Assembly (NCBI GenBank): GCA_028023455.1
Contig: JAQFVV010012497.1
Span: 2,170,001-2,234,000 of the forward strand
Direction of reading: 5' to 3'
Length of the DNA: 64,000 bases
Source of the DNA: Epiperipatus broadwayi
Taxonomy: Eukaryota; Onychophora; Udeonychophora; Euonychophora; Peripatidae
Shown: positions 37,050-46,905 of the stretch, piece after piece
Layout: each line of letters opens with the position of its first letter
Numbering within the stretch: position 1 is the stretch's first letter
Notes under the pieces: model-generated
What the model was told of the DNA's origin: nothing
The model's database searches: none
Seen by the model: only the letters and a program-made list of their open reading frames with translations
Translations under genes and position numbers: made by a program

Positions 37050-37215
37050 AAAGGCATTTGTCTGTGCTTTTAGCATAGAAAAAAGCCAGACCGGCAGGGA
37101 CTCTTTCTGTGTTTTATCGTAGAAAGAAGCATCTTAGGTTGGATGAGGCTGCTGCGAGCACTCTTTCTGCGTTTTATCGTAGAAAGAAGCTTCTTAGGTT
37201 GGGTGTAGGCCACTG
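37050..37215. repeat. 60-base minisatellite of hairpin-forming units
   Basis: CTCTTTCTGYGTTTTATCGT followed by AGAAAGAAGC and TCTTAGGTTGG occurs at 37,101 and 37,161, exactly 60 bases apart, with a third diverged copy (CTGTGCTTTTAGCATAGAAA) just before. Each unit folds as CTTTCT...AGAAAG. A separate perfect 10-base hairpin, TATTTCTAGG-AATTGA-CCTAGAAATA, follows at about 37,224-37,249. Confidence 0.7.
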
Positions 37216-37261
37216 AAACTGTATATTTCTAGGAATTGACCTAGAAATAGAGCTGTCATGC

Positions 37262-37289
37262 GGCTAACACCAGGGAATAGAAAACAACC
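37262..37289. repeat. 28-base inverted repeat, right copy
   Basis: Exact complement of 32,595-32,622. Here it follows directly on the hairpin that ends the 60-base minisatellite. Confidence 0.7.
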
Positions 37290-37299
37290 TTATATTTTA

Positions 37300-38756
37300 T
37301 TGTTGAATTTGTGTGTAGTTTTTATATCATCACTACCATATAAGACTTACCAGAAATCTTAACATTATATAAATAATTAATGATACAATTATATTTTATT
37401 TTAGTTATTAAGAGTACATGCACATAAAATATGAAGATGATAATGCGTCTAAGAAATAAAATATTCATTGATTTTCTTCATCTTAAATAATCACTTTAGT
37501 CCATGCGCAATTATTAAAAGAAGACTGCTTTTGTGATATTATTATTTATTTAATCATAAGATTGCAACTGATTATTCATCATAAATTAAATGCTTAAATT
37601 ATTTATCTTAAATTTGTAAAGATTTGGCATGAGTTGTTAAGAGGATATCCTGAGTGTGGTCATAAAATCCTTTATTCCCTCATGGTATTTGAATGCTATC
37701 CTAATAGATTATTTTTATTCTAAATTAAGAGTTTCAATGCATTTTATTTTGATTAAAATATCTTCTTTTAAATTTGTTATTATTGTTGCTGTAAATAAGA
37801 TAGATATTATCTTAGGAGTAAGAGTATGTCTCCTCATATTTCTACTAGGATGACATTCATTGTTTAATAATTCATAAATAAATAAAAGAGTGAAAATTTT
37901 AATATTAGAATTGTTTAATAAAGAATCCGAGATCTTACTATTATAATCAAAGATCAAAAGAAATTGTTTTTGGCAAAAGAAATTATTTTAAAAAGTGTTG
38001 CAAATAAAATCTAAAAATCATTGTTATCCTTTATCAAGAGTTTTGAATTGTGGATCAGATCATTGCAATGACATGTGGAGAATAGTGGTTGTGAGAGGTG
38101 TTATTATACTGGAGGGGTATAAAAATATGAGAAAGAATATATTATAACCTAACTACTCTTTGATATATGCTTTCAATATTAAGAGCATTTGTAGTTTCTG
38201 AGTTGAGAGTGCTCTTAAAATTTACTAAATGTTAATTATTAAATTTGCAATGCTTAATCTTAGCCCTATAGCTCTTTTTATTATAGCATTATATCATATA
38301 TGAGAACTCTTAGCTTAGAGTACATTGTCATATTGTTTGACTCAAATCGTGTTGTTGGTATGATTGTGACTTTATTATTAGTTCTTCTTGGTAGAGTTAT
38401 TTATTTCATTTTTTTAAGGGTTATAATATATAAACGAAATTATATATATGAAAAACTGCCATGCAATATATATAATGTACACAGACAAATATACGATATG
38501 TATGGCAACAAATACCTAGTACGCATGAATAATTCGAGAGCATTTCATCCAGATGTGTAGTAAATCTAATATATATATATTTCGGGTTCAAAAAGAAAGT
38601 CCATGAATAAAAGAGAAAAGTTAAATAATATTTTCAGATATGAATTTAAATAACTGTCATTTACTTTTCCGCTACAATAACCCACACCCCACCCCCAACT
38701 CACAATGGGTTTAATAATCTGTCATTAAAAAAAAGTTTTCTTTTCTGGGGAATTAG
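37300..38756. other. AT-rich DNA before the candidate exon
   Basis: Short frames on both strands at 37,656-37,957 overlap and look like chance. At 38,431-38,455 the block AAACGAAATTATATATATG AAAAACT resembles the one at 27,140-27,165, so a small dispersed repeat is present. Confidence 0.4.
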
Positions 38757-38863
38757 CAAGAGACAGCGTTTACCAAATTTATATGGCAGGAAGCTTTTCA
38801 AAACCATCTGGCTGAAAATACAAAAACTTTAATCAACAGTTCCGTCGAGATGTTACCACCTGC
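38757..38863 (+). CDS. candidate internal coding exon (35 codons plus 2 bases), product unknown
   Basis: The acceptor TTTTCTTTTCTGGGGAATTAG ends at 38756 and the donor CTGC|GTAAGA begins at 38864. Between them only one plus frame is open, and it begins QETAFTKFIWQEAFQNHLAE and goes on with NTKTLINSSVEMLPP. It enters in phase 0 and leaves with two bases over. The composition (balanced codons, GC near 40 percent, several CGs) is unlike the flanking DNA, and the amino acid content is that of a soluble helical segment with no membrane stretch. The phase matches the donor at 30667. I do not recognise the protein. Of all coding-exon candidates in the window I consider this the strongest. Confidence 0.45.
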
Positions 38864-40844
38864 GTAAGATGACCTGATACCAAAACTAATAAATACTAAA
38901 TCCAGGCAACATTTGTTATTTCTACATAATTCATAACTCGATTACCCAATACAGCTAAGTTGGAGAAATATATAATTGAAAACAACGGTGTCTTCCAAGT
39001 AATAATAAAAAATAAAAACAAATCCATGTAAAATAATTAAATTAATAATTTTTTAAAAAATAATTAATAAACAGCATGTCACAATTTTCACACAAACTGA
39101 CAAATCACCGGTCGTATTTCTTCTTTTAATATTCTTATTAATTTATCTTGGAAGGGATATATACTTAGCCATCATCATTTTATTTTACTATTACACTAAA
39201 AACTGCTATGCAAAAAGATTGAAACACTTAAAAACCCACAATCAAAATAATTTTTCAAATCTAATGAACGCCATTGCATTCATATATGACAAATCAATGT
39301 TAGAATCCACACAGAAATTACATGTGTGTTTAGCGCAGAATTTGTAGTTCTGATGAAGTTTGCAGTTGGCTAATAGTAGAATGAAATTTCATATATGAAT
39401 GTTAACTGAACAACAATAAGCACCGATCAATCAGAATCATTTCTTAGTATTTGAGGATATGCTGATGATTAATCAAAGTTTTAATTTCTAAGAGTCACAT
39501 AAAATTGTGGGTTTGTTTAAGCAACTAAATTTTCATCATAAAATTTAATGAGTCACAATTCTCTCTCCAATCTTATATGCAAATATGTCGAATGCAAAGT
39601 AAGCAAATCCACTGGCATCAAGATAATAGAGATAAAATTGTGCAATAAACAATAAGAGACTTGGATTATTCTTCATAAAAGTAAAAAAAACAACAACATT
39701 AATCTAAAATTGATTTATCTGACAAATTCTATTAAGGCCGACATATTTGGTAAACAATAGCAGTAATGATAGTAATACAGGAGAAACTGATAATAAAGGT
39801 CTTTGATTTTTTTTGTAAATATAGTTATATGAAATGTGCTTGATATACTTTAAACTTAAATACAGTATAGGACAATTTTTGTAATTAAGAAAATGTTGAT
39901 TTCTATGAATAAAATAGCAATAAATTATTATTTAACACTCGTAATAAGCGCACAATAGATTGAATGGCTGATTAAATTTATTACAATTAGAAACAGCACT
40001 AAAAAATAAATGTTTATAGCAATTATTAATGAAACTTGACTTGCAGAAGGAAGTTTACTTCCAAAAATTGATGTGTAATTTTTTTTATAAAAGTCTAACT
40101 ACAACAATAAATTTCCTGTATTTACAATCTTGGTACTTATACTGCAATGATGGGTTCAGGTAGAAGCTTTCACTTCTTGTTGCTTAGTGTCACATATCAA
40201 AACTAATAAACAAACATTTTCATTCTACTGTATATGCTAATAATTTTTAATAAAATATAAATCAAAATTGTTAAAAATAAAAGTATTGGCTTTGTAAATA
40301 TGTATGGTCTTTTTTATTGAACTTTATGCACCATACATGAACTTATATCACAATCACTTAGTTAAAAAAGTGTTACCATAAATAATTTTGGATACATTAA
40401 CATTTAATACATTTGTAACTTATAGATTATGTTAATAATAAGAGTCAGATTGTAATCAAATTGAATATTCACATGGACATATATAGATAAAGTTGATATA
40501 TTTCATATTAATATGCACAAAGTTTAAAATTATAAATAGTAGCAATAGAATATGGATCCTATCCTAAACATATTGAGAGAAAATTTCATGTTGTTCTTTA
40601 GAAGCAATTTAATATAAATGACAGTTATTTCTAAAGAGAAATAAAATTACCTGAAATTATATGTTGGACAATTTCCATCATTTAGTTCAATTGTTAAATG
40701 TTTTTTCTAAAAATTCAAACTTTACTTATACTTTTCCAAATACATTCAATTGTTAGTAATAACAGACAAGTTAGTAGATAATATGTTTTGGGTGGAAATA
40801 TACTCTCTTCTTCAAGTAATGCTGACATGACCAATTATAGTACT
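38864..40844. other. AT-rich DNA, nothing supported
   Basis: No frame, hairpin or repeat that I can defend; consistent with intron or intergenic sequence. Confidence 0.45.
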
Positions 40845-40920
40845 AGCAAGGAAATCAAACCAATAACTTTTAGATTCATAAATACTAAAATTAAAGTGAC
40901 ACTCTACATAGCTAAGCTAG
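40845..40920 (-). repeat. tRNA-derived SINE head
   Basis: On the minus strand: A-box-like TTAGCTATGTAGAGTGTC and B-box-like TTGGTTTGATTTCC, spaced as in a tRNA. It continues into CTTGCTAGTACTATAATTGG. The cloverleaf is broken, so this is an old SINE and not a tRNA gene. Confidence 0.5.
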
Positions 40921-42113
40921 ACAAAAGTTATAAAACTATGTATACTTTTCTATGAGTATCCATTAAGGGGAAGGTTAATGAATGGTTCCAACCATTATGG
41001 ATGATCACACTTAAGTTGACTTATGGCTTATTTGCCATTGCCATATGAGCAACTTCTTAAATATTTTTTTCTTTTTGTCTTTTTCTTCTCAATATTTGTC
41101 TTTTCCCGACTCTGTTCCACTGGTTGACTACTTTGGACACATTTAGTTTTCTGATCATTAATTTGTGTTTTTTAAAATCATTTTTCAATAGGATAGTAGA
41201 TTAAACAGGTAAGTATTTCTATATGCATATGATATTTCATAAACACACATTCACATGGTATTTCATGGATATATTGAAAATGCATTAAGGTTGTAATTAT
41301 TATTATTATTATTATTTTTTTTTTTTATAGAATAAACAGTAAATAATACTGTCATTAATTTATTATATAATGAAGTTATCATATATTTTTACAAAATGTA
41401 CTTCTTCTTTTTCAGTATTTCAAGTTAGGATTTTGTAAAAATTTGGTTGGCAAGCTAGTCTGATATATTAATTACAAATTTCTTTTTAATCTTTTTGGTT
41501 ATCTCTATTATATATGAAGGCACTGTAATACCTATAACTGATTATTCTTTTGATATTTCTTTTTGTTGTCTATTAAAAATTTTCTTGATAATAGCTGATG
41601 AATTGTCATTTCTCATGGGAGTTTGTTCTATATTGGGCTTTTCTTGTTTCTTTTTAAATCACTAACTTGTTTTGCTAGCCGTAGAGTTTTTATCATGATT
41701 GAATGTACATACTGTGTATTTTTCTATGGTAAGGGTTTTCTTTAAATTGTAGTTCTGATTTTATCATAAGGGAGTTTTATCACAAAAATATTTAAGATTG
41801 ACAAATTTTGTTCATGTTCTAATTCTCTTACAAATTTAAGTGAAGAAGATATGTTGTTGATAGATGTCCAAAATATTTCTAATAATGCTTCATCCATGGG
41901 TATACAACAAATTTATCATCAACATAGTGAATCAATATTTTGGTGGAAATGGAAAAGTAATTATGGTTGTAGTTTCAAATTCTTCCATGTAAGTATTGCT
42001 GATTACAGATGATAGTGGCAAACACAAAAGTATTCCTCATTTTTGGTTGGAAGAATTTTATATTTCATGGAAAGAATGTTGTCATAATGTAGAATTTTAA
42101 GAGTTCCAATATA

Positions 42114-42261
42114 AAACAAGCAAAACTCTCTATATGTATTGCCACTCAGTGCAAGCCAGAGTAACCAATGGATGCTGGCTTGTACTGAATGGCAATATAT
42201 ATAGAGAATTTTGCCTGTTTTAATAACAGTTAAGAGCAAGCATAAAAAAAAGTGATTATGG
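42114..42261 (-). mobile_element. hairpin retroposon-like element (family A), copy 2, 13-base TSD, inside the Penelope-like element
   Basis: A 148-base insertion flanked by the exact 13-base duplication GAGTTCCAATATA (42101-42113 and 42262-42274). On the minus strand it has the same head as copy 1 (CATAATCAC...TTATGCTTGCTC) and the same arms (TTAAAACAGGCAAAATTC ... GAGTTTTGCTTGTTTTA), with a much shorter loop. The 78-codon minus frame crossing it is chance. Confidence 0.8.
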
Positions 42262-42280
42262 GAGTTCCAATATACATATT

Positions 42281-42419
42281 AATAGAAAGAGTACCCTTTA
42301 GCATAGTTGATAGAACTTCTGTCTTGAGATCAGAAGATCCCAGGGTCAATTCTCACGCCCAAACTTCATATGAACTCCCAAGCAATAAAGCCATTAGCAT
42401 TTTTTTAAAAAATAGAAAG
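42281..42419 (+). mobile_element. tRNA-derived SINE of the CCCAAGCAATAAA family, 9-base TSD
   Basis: The body (42290-42410) starts with a tRNA-like head: A box TTTAGCATAGTTGATAG, an anticodon-arm-like CTTCTGTCTTGAGATCAGAAG, and B box AGGGTCAATTCTC. Then comes the shared tail GAACTCCCAAGCAATAAAGC. AATAGAAAG flanks it at 42281-42289 and 42411-42419. It lies inside the Penelope-like element, next to the hairpin insertion. The tail contains an AATAAA polyadenylation-type signal. Confidence 0.7.
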
Positions 42420-43159
42420 GTTGTTCTGGTTTGCAAGCTACTATCCTCATTTAATCTTTTCTTACAAGAGACATTGCTTTATCACAGCGTAGATTTGTGA
42501 AAAAATTATCTATTTCACCAATATATGTTTTTTTTCTATTTTCATGTTTATGACTAATTTCTCAAAGTTCTTAGAATCCCTAATAAAGGAGTGTGTCTTG
42601 TATGCCAAAGAACAAATGTTTTTTGACATATAAGACACAGACTTTTATTAAGAATTGATGTAATTTGTAATCTGTCCCAAAAAATATATGCACATTTGAT
42701 GATTAATATCTTCTATGTTTATTTTTATTATTAATTAATTTTATAATGAAGAAAATATATATCAGATTAAAAAGAAGCATTAACAAATATTCAAAGTATC
42801 CTGGTTGAGATGTCAGGGACAAGTAATTTTTTTTTTTTTTTGGAAACATCCCGTATAGTTTTGTATTATCATGGGTTTTCATTGGATATACATTATATCT
42901 TAAATTTTTAAAAAAAAAAAAAAACGGAATTTGTTAACTTTTCAAAAGTTATTAAATTTTTTAAAATAAAAAATGTTCATATCACAATTCACTAAATTAT
43001 TTGGGTTTTAGTCACTTTTATTTTACTTATACATTCCTTGAAATCATTTATCTTAATTTGTAAAAAGAAATAAAATCTAGATTAAAACAAAAGTGATTAG
43101 AGTAATGCTAAGACTTCAGGCCACTCACAAATTATATATATATATTAGGAGTAAAAACT

Positions 43160-43455
43160 AATGGAAAATGAAATACATGGAAGAGAGAACAAATAGATAT
43201 TATTGACATCACTGGAAGAATTAAGAAACTGAAATGGAATTGGGATGAACATATTAGAAGAGATGATAATATATGGACAGTTGAAATCTTAAACTGGATC
43301 CTAAGAGATTGTAATAAAAGATCTAGAAAAAGACCACATTAGATGGATGGATGAAATAAGGAAGTTAGTTATTTGATGTAAACAGTGACTAGAGATCAGA
43401 GAAACTGGATTAAACATGGAGAGATCTTCATCCTGCAGTGAACTATAATGGTTGA
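43160..43455 (+). pseudogene. non-LTR retrotransposon C-terminal fragment
   Basis: The plus frame from 43,183 reads REQIDIIDITGRIKKLKWNW, then DEHIRRDDNIWTVEILNW, then KRSRKRP, followed by a frameshift into RWMDEIRKLV. This is the C-terminal tail found after the reverse transcriptase in LINE ORF2 proteins of the endonuclease/reverse-transcriptase type (pattern K-W-x-W-x-x-H-I-x-R ... R-x-R-x-R-P ... R-W-x-D-E-I). Two stops and one frameshift are present. It is 5' truncated; the LINE endonuclease at 62.8 kb may belong to the same family. Confidence 0.65.
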
Positions 43456-43978
43456 AAATGATGATGCTAAATTAGAGATATTTCACACAGTACAATTCCA
43501 ACCCCCAATGTGTTCTTCTTGAACGAATTAAATAATAGAATGAGCAATATATAATTTAAAACTTAATTATTTATGATCATTCTTCAAATATAAAAAAAAA
43601 ATGTTTATTTTTATTATGTTTTTATTATTGTTGCTTTTGATTTATAATAATATATTTTAAAGTTGATTATTATTTCATCTCTACATACTTTAATATCTGA
43701 ACATTTTAGTTTTAAAAAATAAATATTCTAAATTCATAAATCATTTATAAAATTATATATATATAAAACTCAAGTTGTTTTAATTTTACATATACTCACA
43801 AGACATGCATATATATATATGCACAAAAATATAGAACATAACCATAGTTTCTCTATTACACAAATTGACTTCTCAAGTGAAAATCAATTGTGTAGATAAT
43901 ATTTTGTGTAAATCCAATAAAATAATGGATCTTATTCTTCGCAATTGATGTTACTTTAATATTTTTGTTAAGATACAT

Positions 43979-44478
43979 TTGTTTAAAACACTTATACTTC
44001 CTCTAATGGAATATGATTCAATAATATGGAATTCGGATAAGTTATCTCATATAAATAAATTACAATCATTAGATAGAAAATTCACTAATATAATTAATGC
44101 AAAAGATATTTGTATAAATTTGTTTCATGGAAGAGTGATTCGTGATATGAAATTTTTTTATTTAATCATTCATGGAAAAATTTTCTTACATAATTGTATT
44201 TCAAAATTATTAATAAGAGTTCCTCGTGTATATACAAGGTATAATTTATTTAGTATTGATAAATATGAATGTGAAACTTTATATTTGGCAGCATTATACA
44301 GACTACCCAATTTTTATAATATATTTTTTAATGACATTGATATATTTTTTTGTAGATATAAAGACATTTATTGAGAAAACAATAATTAGTTTATCAAATA
44401 TTTTAGTTGCAATGTATTTCTTTAAATGGTTTTATTAACTGTTGAAATATTAATAAATTAATTGAATTGAATTAAATA
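43979..44478 (+). pseudogene. non-LTR retrotransposon 3' end (Jockey/CR1-like reverse transcriptase C-terminus plus tail)
   Basis: An open frame of about 131 codons (to the stop at 44372-44374) carries LILPLMEYDSIIWNS, INKLQSLDRKFTNII, ISKLLIRVPRVYTRYNLF and DIDIFFCRYKDI. This order is the thumb and C-terminal region of Jockey- or CR1-like LINE polymerases (PxLEYxSxxW, LExxQRxFxR, RxxRxxxLF, then DIF near the end). After the natural-looking stop comes a short 3' UTR ending in AATTGAATTGAATTAAAT, a simple-repeat tail typical of such LINEs. The frame is still open, so this copy is younger than the other LINE pieces here, but it is strongly 5' truncated: nothing of the polymerase core is upstream. 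Confidence 0.7.
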
Positions 44479-44735
44479 TAAAAACAGGGGTTAATCCCAT
44501 AATTTATTTCAAAAACTATCTATTTTAATATCAAAAGAAGTTTTTATAATATTAATAGCATCAGATTTCAGAAAATTTATCATTAACATTGTTTCTGAAA
44601 TGAATTATGAGACTAAATCCTGTTTTACATATACATGTGAGTTATGTTTAGTTGATTTTCATTTGAAAAAATCTAATGCTTGTGAGAGAATTTTACTATA
44701 AATTTTTTATTTTGTTACTATTGAATGTTATTAGA

Positions 44736-44910
44736 GGGGACTTGAACAAAAACTTTCAAGCTCCTGTCAGTTATCTACTCCATCTTGACCACATTCAAAA
44801 TACATACATTGGAAATCATTTATCTTTTTTACATGTAGTGGTCAAGTGTATTGGTTATATAAGATGGAGTGGATAGCTGAAGGGAGCTTGAAAGTCTGAG
44901 TTCAACTCCC
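44736..44910. repeat. hairpin element, ~55-70-base arms
   Basis: The left arm (44736-44790) GGGGACTTGAAC...CTTTCAAGCTCCTGTCAG...CTCCATCTTGACC is mirrored by the right arm (44839-44910) GGTCAAG...AAGATGGAGTGGATAGCTG...GCTTGAAAGTCTGAGTTC. The right arm has a 14-base bulge. MITE-like foldback element. The 66-codon plus frame over it is chance. Confidence 0.7.
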
Positions 44911-44919
44911 TAATTACAC

Positions 44920-46703
44920 CTAAAGTTCAGTATATACATTATACTTGTAGTCAAATATTTAATGTTTATGATTTGGTATTTTATTTATTATGATTAGTAT
45001 AGAGTTAGGCAGTATTTAATTATATATGCAGAATGTATAGCAAAATATTATATAAAGATAAAAAATAAAAAAAATTATTGAAAATTAAATTACCCCCTCC
45101 CTCCCCTCATTCATTGCAAATCTAGCAATAATCTGTGCACTATTTGACAAGTATCCTATGCACCTAAAACAAAGATGCAACATTATAAAATATAAACAAA
45201 TTGAAAAATTTATTTAGCTTATTTATCACATGGTTATATATCTGGTAAATCATGATGTTTGAGCACTATAGTAATAAGCAAAGACAATAACTGCAAAAAT
45301 CATTAGCTCTGTAGTTCATTATTAATACTGCTAGTATAAAGTGCTAGAGCAATACCTAAATTTTGGTCACCATTACAATGTTATTTCGTATAACACTGTC
45401 AAACAGGTATATAATTATGATTTAAAAAATGTTTATTCCCCCCCCCCTCTCTCTATATATATATATGTTATAAGAAAATATATATGCTTTTTTGAGTGAA
45501 ATATTTGCATTCAAACTTTAATAACAAAATTTGGTGGTTGTGAAAAATTAATTCTATAAAAGTATATAAATTATTGTTGGAAAAAAAAATCACTGTTTGA
45601 ATGCAAAAATCAAATTGTTAAATAATTTATCCACTAAAATTATATATTCCAAATAAATATTTAATTCTGTATTTAAAAAATAGGTTTATTGCTTGGGTGC
45701 ATATCACATATAATATTTTTTTATTTTAAATAACAGAGATTTTATTTATTGCATTTTGATAATTAACTTCCATTTACTATTTAATTATCCTTAAATATTA
45801 TTTTAACGTTTTTAGTAAATAATTAATCCAATCAATATTATTTTAATAAGATTACTATTTATATTTTTAAACAATATTTAAGCATAATAATGTGTGAGCC
45901 TTCATTGAAATATAAATCAATAAGTGACTACCTATAAATAGCACTGCTGTAATCTCATAAATGATTGCTATCATATAAATCTAGTAAAAAAATTAAGGAA
46001 ATGTTTTATTCCTTGCAAGCACAAAAACTAATAACTTGAATCATGATCCAAGGACACTGGGCTTCATTCAACCACAACATCAAACATGTAGGGTTTTATT
46101 AATATACTATAAATATAAATAGAATTTAGATATTAAGATTATTGAAAATGTAACATTTGTAAATTGTTCATGAAGACATTTTATTTATTTATTTTTTAAA
46201 GGGGGGGGGGATAAAATGATTAATTTTAAATTTAATAAATTTCAAGTTTTATTATATTATTAAGTGTTACCATTCAAACATCTCTTTAAAATAATGGAAC
46301 ATCTAATTGGTTTGGGGAGCTTTTTAATGGCAGATTCATTAAATGATCATAGTATTCATATATTTCATTATTGGTCACTCTTTATTGTTAACAACCTTCC
46401 ATAATAAAATATTCTTTTCTAATGAATTTGATAATCTAATACATTTGTTTTTTTTCTTTGTCTGAAGAGATAGTTATGTATTTATTTATCAATAAATTTT
46501 TCTGGAGAAAATTAAGAAACAACTTTAATTTGAAAATAATTATCTGAAAAAGTTATCTAGAAAAGAGAAAGAAGGCTTAAAAAAGTTTAGAATAAGATGA
46601 TTAAAAAGCATTTTTTCAAATCAGTGAATTTTTAAATAACTCTTGTAATTCCTTTATTTCCATTAGCATAGTAAAAAATTCCAGGAAGCTTAAATAATTC
46701 CAG
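44920..46703. other. AT-rich DNA with two G/C homopolymers
   Basis: Holds C10 at 45438-45447, running into TCTCTCTATATATATATA, and G10 at 46201-46210. No gene seen. Confidence 0.45.
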
Positions 46704-46905
46704 GAAATCATAAAAATAGACTTGCCTCCAGAAGTAAAAAGCAAAACTGTGGCTAGAAAAAGGATATATAACCCTTATACTGATATTTTGGAGGGATCAT
46801 GCAGAAGTTTTTCCAAGACTTTGGCCTGAATGGCAAAGTGAAGATGTAAAAGAAAATAAACAAGTCACATTAACTATTATTATTTTACATAAGCCTTACA
46901 CCTAA
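46704..46905 (+). other. coding-like segment with one frameshift, unidentified
   Basis: After an acceptor-like AATAATTCCAG (ending 46703) a frame of 41 codons reads EIIKIDLPPEVKSKTVARKR and on to IYNPYTDILEGS before a TGA at 46827. Just before that stop a second frame takes over from 46801 (AEVFPRLWPEWQSEDVKENK...) and stays open to 46905. Two coding-like stretches meeting at one point suggest one protein broken by a single indel near 46,800. It may be a decayed transposon or host exon. I do not recognise the family; the RIYNPY and RLWPEW pieces are the distinctive parts. Confidence 0.4.

Larger units (their letters stand above)
41360..42690 (-). pseudogene. Penelope-like element reverse transcriptase, decayed and interrupted
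   Basis: On the minus strand the pieces follow a Penelope-like reverse transcriptase from N to C: KTHSFIRDSKNFEKLV (about 42,599-42,552), then KRLNEDSSLQTRTT (about 42,465-42,425), then the two insertions, then TTFF...KILPTKNE (about 42,085-42,045), LSSVISNTYMEEFE (about 42,015-41,974), PFPPKY, the catalytic YVDD box at 41926-41915 followed by KFVVYPW, and ITVPSYIIEITKKIKK near 41,540. Penelope-like elements copy themselves by target-primed reverse transcription, with a GIY-YIG endonuclease after the polymerase; below 41,280 only IPCEC hints at that domain. Many stops and frameshifts make it a pseudogene. Both later insertions into it carry target duplications. Confidence 0.7.

Noticed and set aside
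41195-41230. 17-base microexon between TTTTTCAATAG and GTAAGTAT
   Set aside because: It lies at the tail of the decayed Penelope-like element and has no partner exon.
41000-41290. GIY-YIG endonuclease domain of the Penelope-like element
   Set aside because: Only a five-residue IPCEC hint is readable; the sequence there is partly self-complementary, so the match may be chance.
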